Origin: Bacteroidales bacterium | Lineage (GTDB): Bacteria > Bacteroidota > Bacteroidia > Bacteroidales > Bacteroidaceae | Length of the DNA: 6,187 nucleotides | Reading direction: 5' to 3' | Assembly: GCA_004552155.1 (NCBI GenBank) | Contig: SFPF01000173.1 | Span: 1 to 6,187 of the forward strand | In this document: positions 5,592 through 6,187 of the stretch, piece by piece | How the letters are laid out: each line of letters starts with the position of its first letter | How positions within the stretch are numbered: the first letter of the stretch is position 1 | Notes under the pieces: model-generated | Told to the model about the DNA's origin: nothing | What the model saw: only the letters and a program-made list of their open reading frames with translations | The model's database searches: none | Made by a program: the position numbers and the translations under genes

Positions 5592-5674
5592 TCCTCTCGG
5601 TTTTGTCAAAAACACTAAGGTTTTTCCTCTCGGTTTTGTCATTTTTGAACTTAATATTCCTCTCGGTTTTATCA
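5591..5674. repeat. Three 18-bp boxes at exact 33-bp spacing (TTCCTCTCGGTTTTGTCA)
   Basis: Boxes start at 5591, 5624 and 5657; the first two are identical and the third differs by one base. The 15-bp spacers are unrelated to each other. The array starts on the last base of the palindromic repeat copy B. The minus strand reads it as an 11-residue period with the core (T/I)KPRG, in frame with MNDFVKP of the repeat. It lies about 80 bp before the AAA ATPase gene, so it could be a binding array for its control. Both readings are guesses. Confidence 0.85.
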
Positions 5675-5690
5675 GAAATGACAACAAATT

Positions 5691-5723
5691 CTTGTGTGTT
5701 CTCAAAGAAAATGTCTATTTTCG
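5691..5723 (+). promoter_or_regulatory. Possible promoter of the AAA ATPase gene
   Basis: TATTTTCG (5716-5723) is one base off the Bacteroidetes -7 pattern TAnnTTTG. CTTG (5691-5694) is a weak -33 box, 21 bp upstream. Transcription would begin near 5730, about 20 bases before the ATG. Position is plausible but the match is imperfect. Confidence 0.35.
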
Positions 5724-5751
5724 CACAGTAAAATAACAAAAAAAGGCAGAT

Positions 5752-6187
5752 ATGTATATAGAGCGTTCAATAGACTCCCTTCTCCTTGAATGGAAAAACA
5801 GTAAAAGTTTGAAGCCTTTGCTGCTGCGTGGTGCGCGTCAAGTCGGAAAGTCGTGGGCTGTAAAACATTTAGGCGAAAGTTTCGACTACTTCATTGAAGT
5901 AAACTTTGAAAAGCGTCCAGACATGAAAGATATCTTTGAGAAAGTACATGATGCCCATGAACTTGCACAAAGCATAGGTATGCTATACAACAAACCTGTC
6001 ATTCCGGGCAAGACTTTGATTTTTCTTGATGAGATACAAGGCTGTTTTGCAGCAATAAAGAGCCTTTGGTCGTTCAAAGAGGACTTCCCTGGGCTGCACG
6101 TCGTTGCCGCAGGTTCTCTGTTAGAATTCGCTCTAAAGGAACTGCCGTCTTTTGGTGTGGGGAGAATACGCTCGCTATTTGTCTATC
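5752..6187 (+). CDS. AAA-family ATPase of the DUF4143 type (3' partial)
   Basis: The frame begins at the ATG at 5752, the first start after an in-frame TAA at 5734, and stays open to the window edge (145 residues seen; relatives have about 380-450). GARQVGKS (27-34) is the Walker A motif that holds the ATP phosphates, and LIFLDEIQ (89-96) is Walker B with D93 and E94. VVAAGSLLEFAL (117-128) and SFGVGRI (133-139) are the conserved steps that follow in the AAA_14/DUF4143 family. The C-terminal DUF4143 half, with its nuclease-like fold, would lie beyond the window. The cellular role of the family is poorly known. The upstream region is purine-rich (AAAAAAAGGCAG) but has no clear Shine-Dalgarno. 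The gene is AT-richer than sdh, like fic at the other end of the window, and directly follows the repeat cluster. Family call is firm. Confidence 0.92.
   Translation, partial: MYIERSIDSLLLEWKNSKSLKPLLLRGARQVGKSWAVKHLGESFDYFIEVNFEKRPDMKDIFEKVHDAHELAQSIGMLYNKPVIPGKTLIFLDEIQGCFAAIKSLWSFKEDFPGLHVVAAGSLLEFALKELPSFGVGRIRSLFVY

Noticed and set aside
5591..5674. Small CRISPR array
   Set aside because: The 18-bp repeats and 15-bp spacers are far too short, there are only three units, and no cas gene is visible.

Overview
The window looks like chromosomal DNA from a member of the Bacteroidales, possibly Prevotella-like (genus not certain). Four things point there: a succinate dehydrogenase/fumarate reductase operon in the order C-A-B with Bacteroidetes-type protein sequences; a Bacteroidetes housekeeping promoter (-33 TTTG, -7 TAnnTTTG) in front of it; starts without a clear Shine-Dalgarno; and a Fic protein and a DUF4143-type AAA ATPase of kinds common in this order.

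Layout. 2-985 (+): the 3' part of a Fic-domain AMP-transferase-like gene, cut by the window edge. 985-1430: a repeat-filled gap holding an 81-bp palindromic repeat, a 268-bp element with 56-bp inverted arms and a chain of triloop hairpins, and a short 8-bp tandem repeat. 1429-1461: a strong terminator serving the leftward operon. 1489-4704 (-): sdhB, sdhA and sdhC, transcribed from sdhC toward sdhB from a promoter at about 4824-4855. 4860-5750: about 0.9 kb without a convincing gene, made of a 583-bp unit with 41-bp imperfect terminal inverted repeats (4922-5504), four 21-bp-spaced palindromes, several strong hairpins, a second copy of the 985-1065 repeat, and three 18-bp boxes spaced exactly 33 bp. 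5752-6187 (+): the 5' part of the AAA ATPase gene, cut by the window edge.

The three sdh genes should encode a membrane complex in which SdhC carries haem b and the menaquinone site, SdhB carries three Fe-S clusters, and SdhA carries covalent FAD and interconverts fumarate and succinate. The main surprise is that each of the three genes lacks one internal block, while the rest of each protein is well conserved. SdhB lacks the segment with the CREGICGMC [2Fe-2S] motif (about 25 residues). SdhA lacks the segment with the catalytic HYTMGG motif (about 26 residues). SdhC lacks the helix II-III loop and the start of helix III (about 35 residues) and is also frameshifted at that seam. As written, the complex cannot be functional in the usual way. 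Three independent clean losses in one operon suggest either an assembly/consensus artefact or a very recent multi-site lesion. This should be resolved before any biological reading.

The flanking fic and AAA genes are visibly AT-richer than sdh and sit next to the repeat clusters, which fits accessory DNA around a core metabolic operon.
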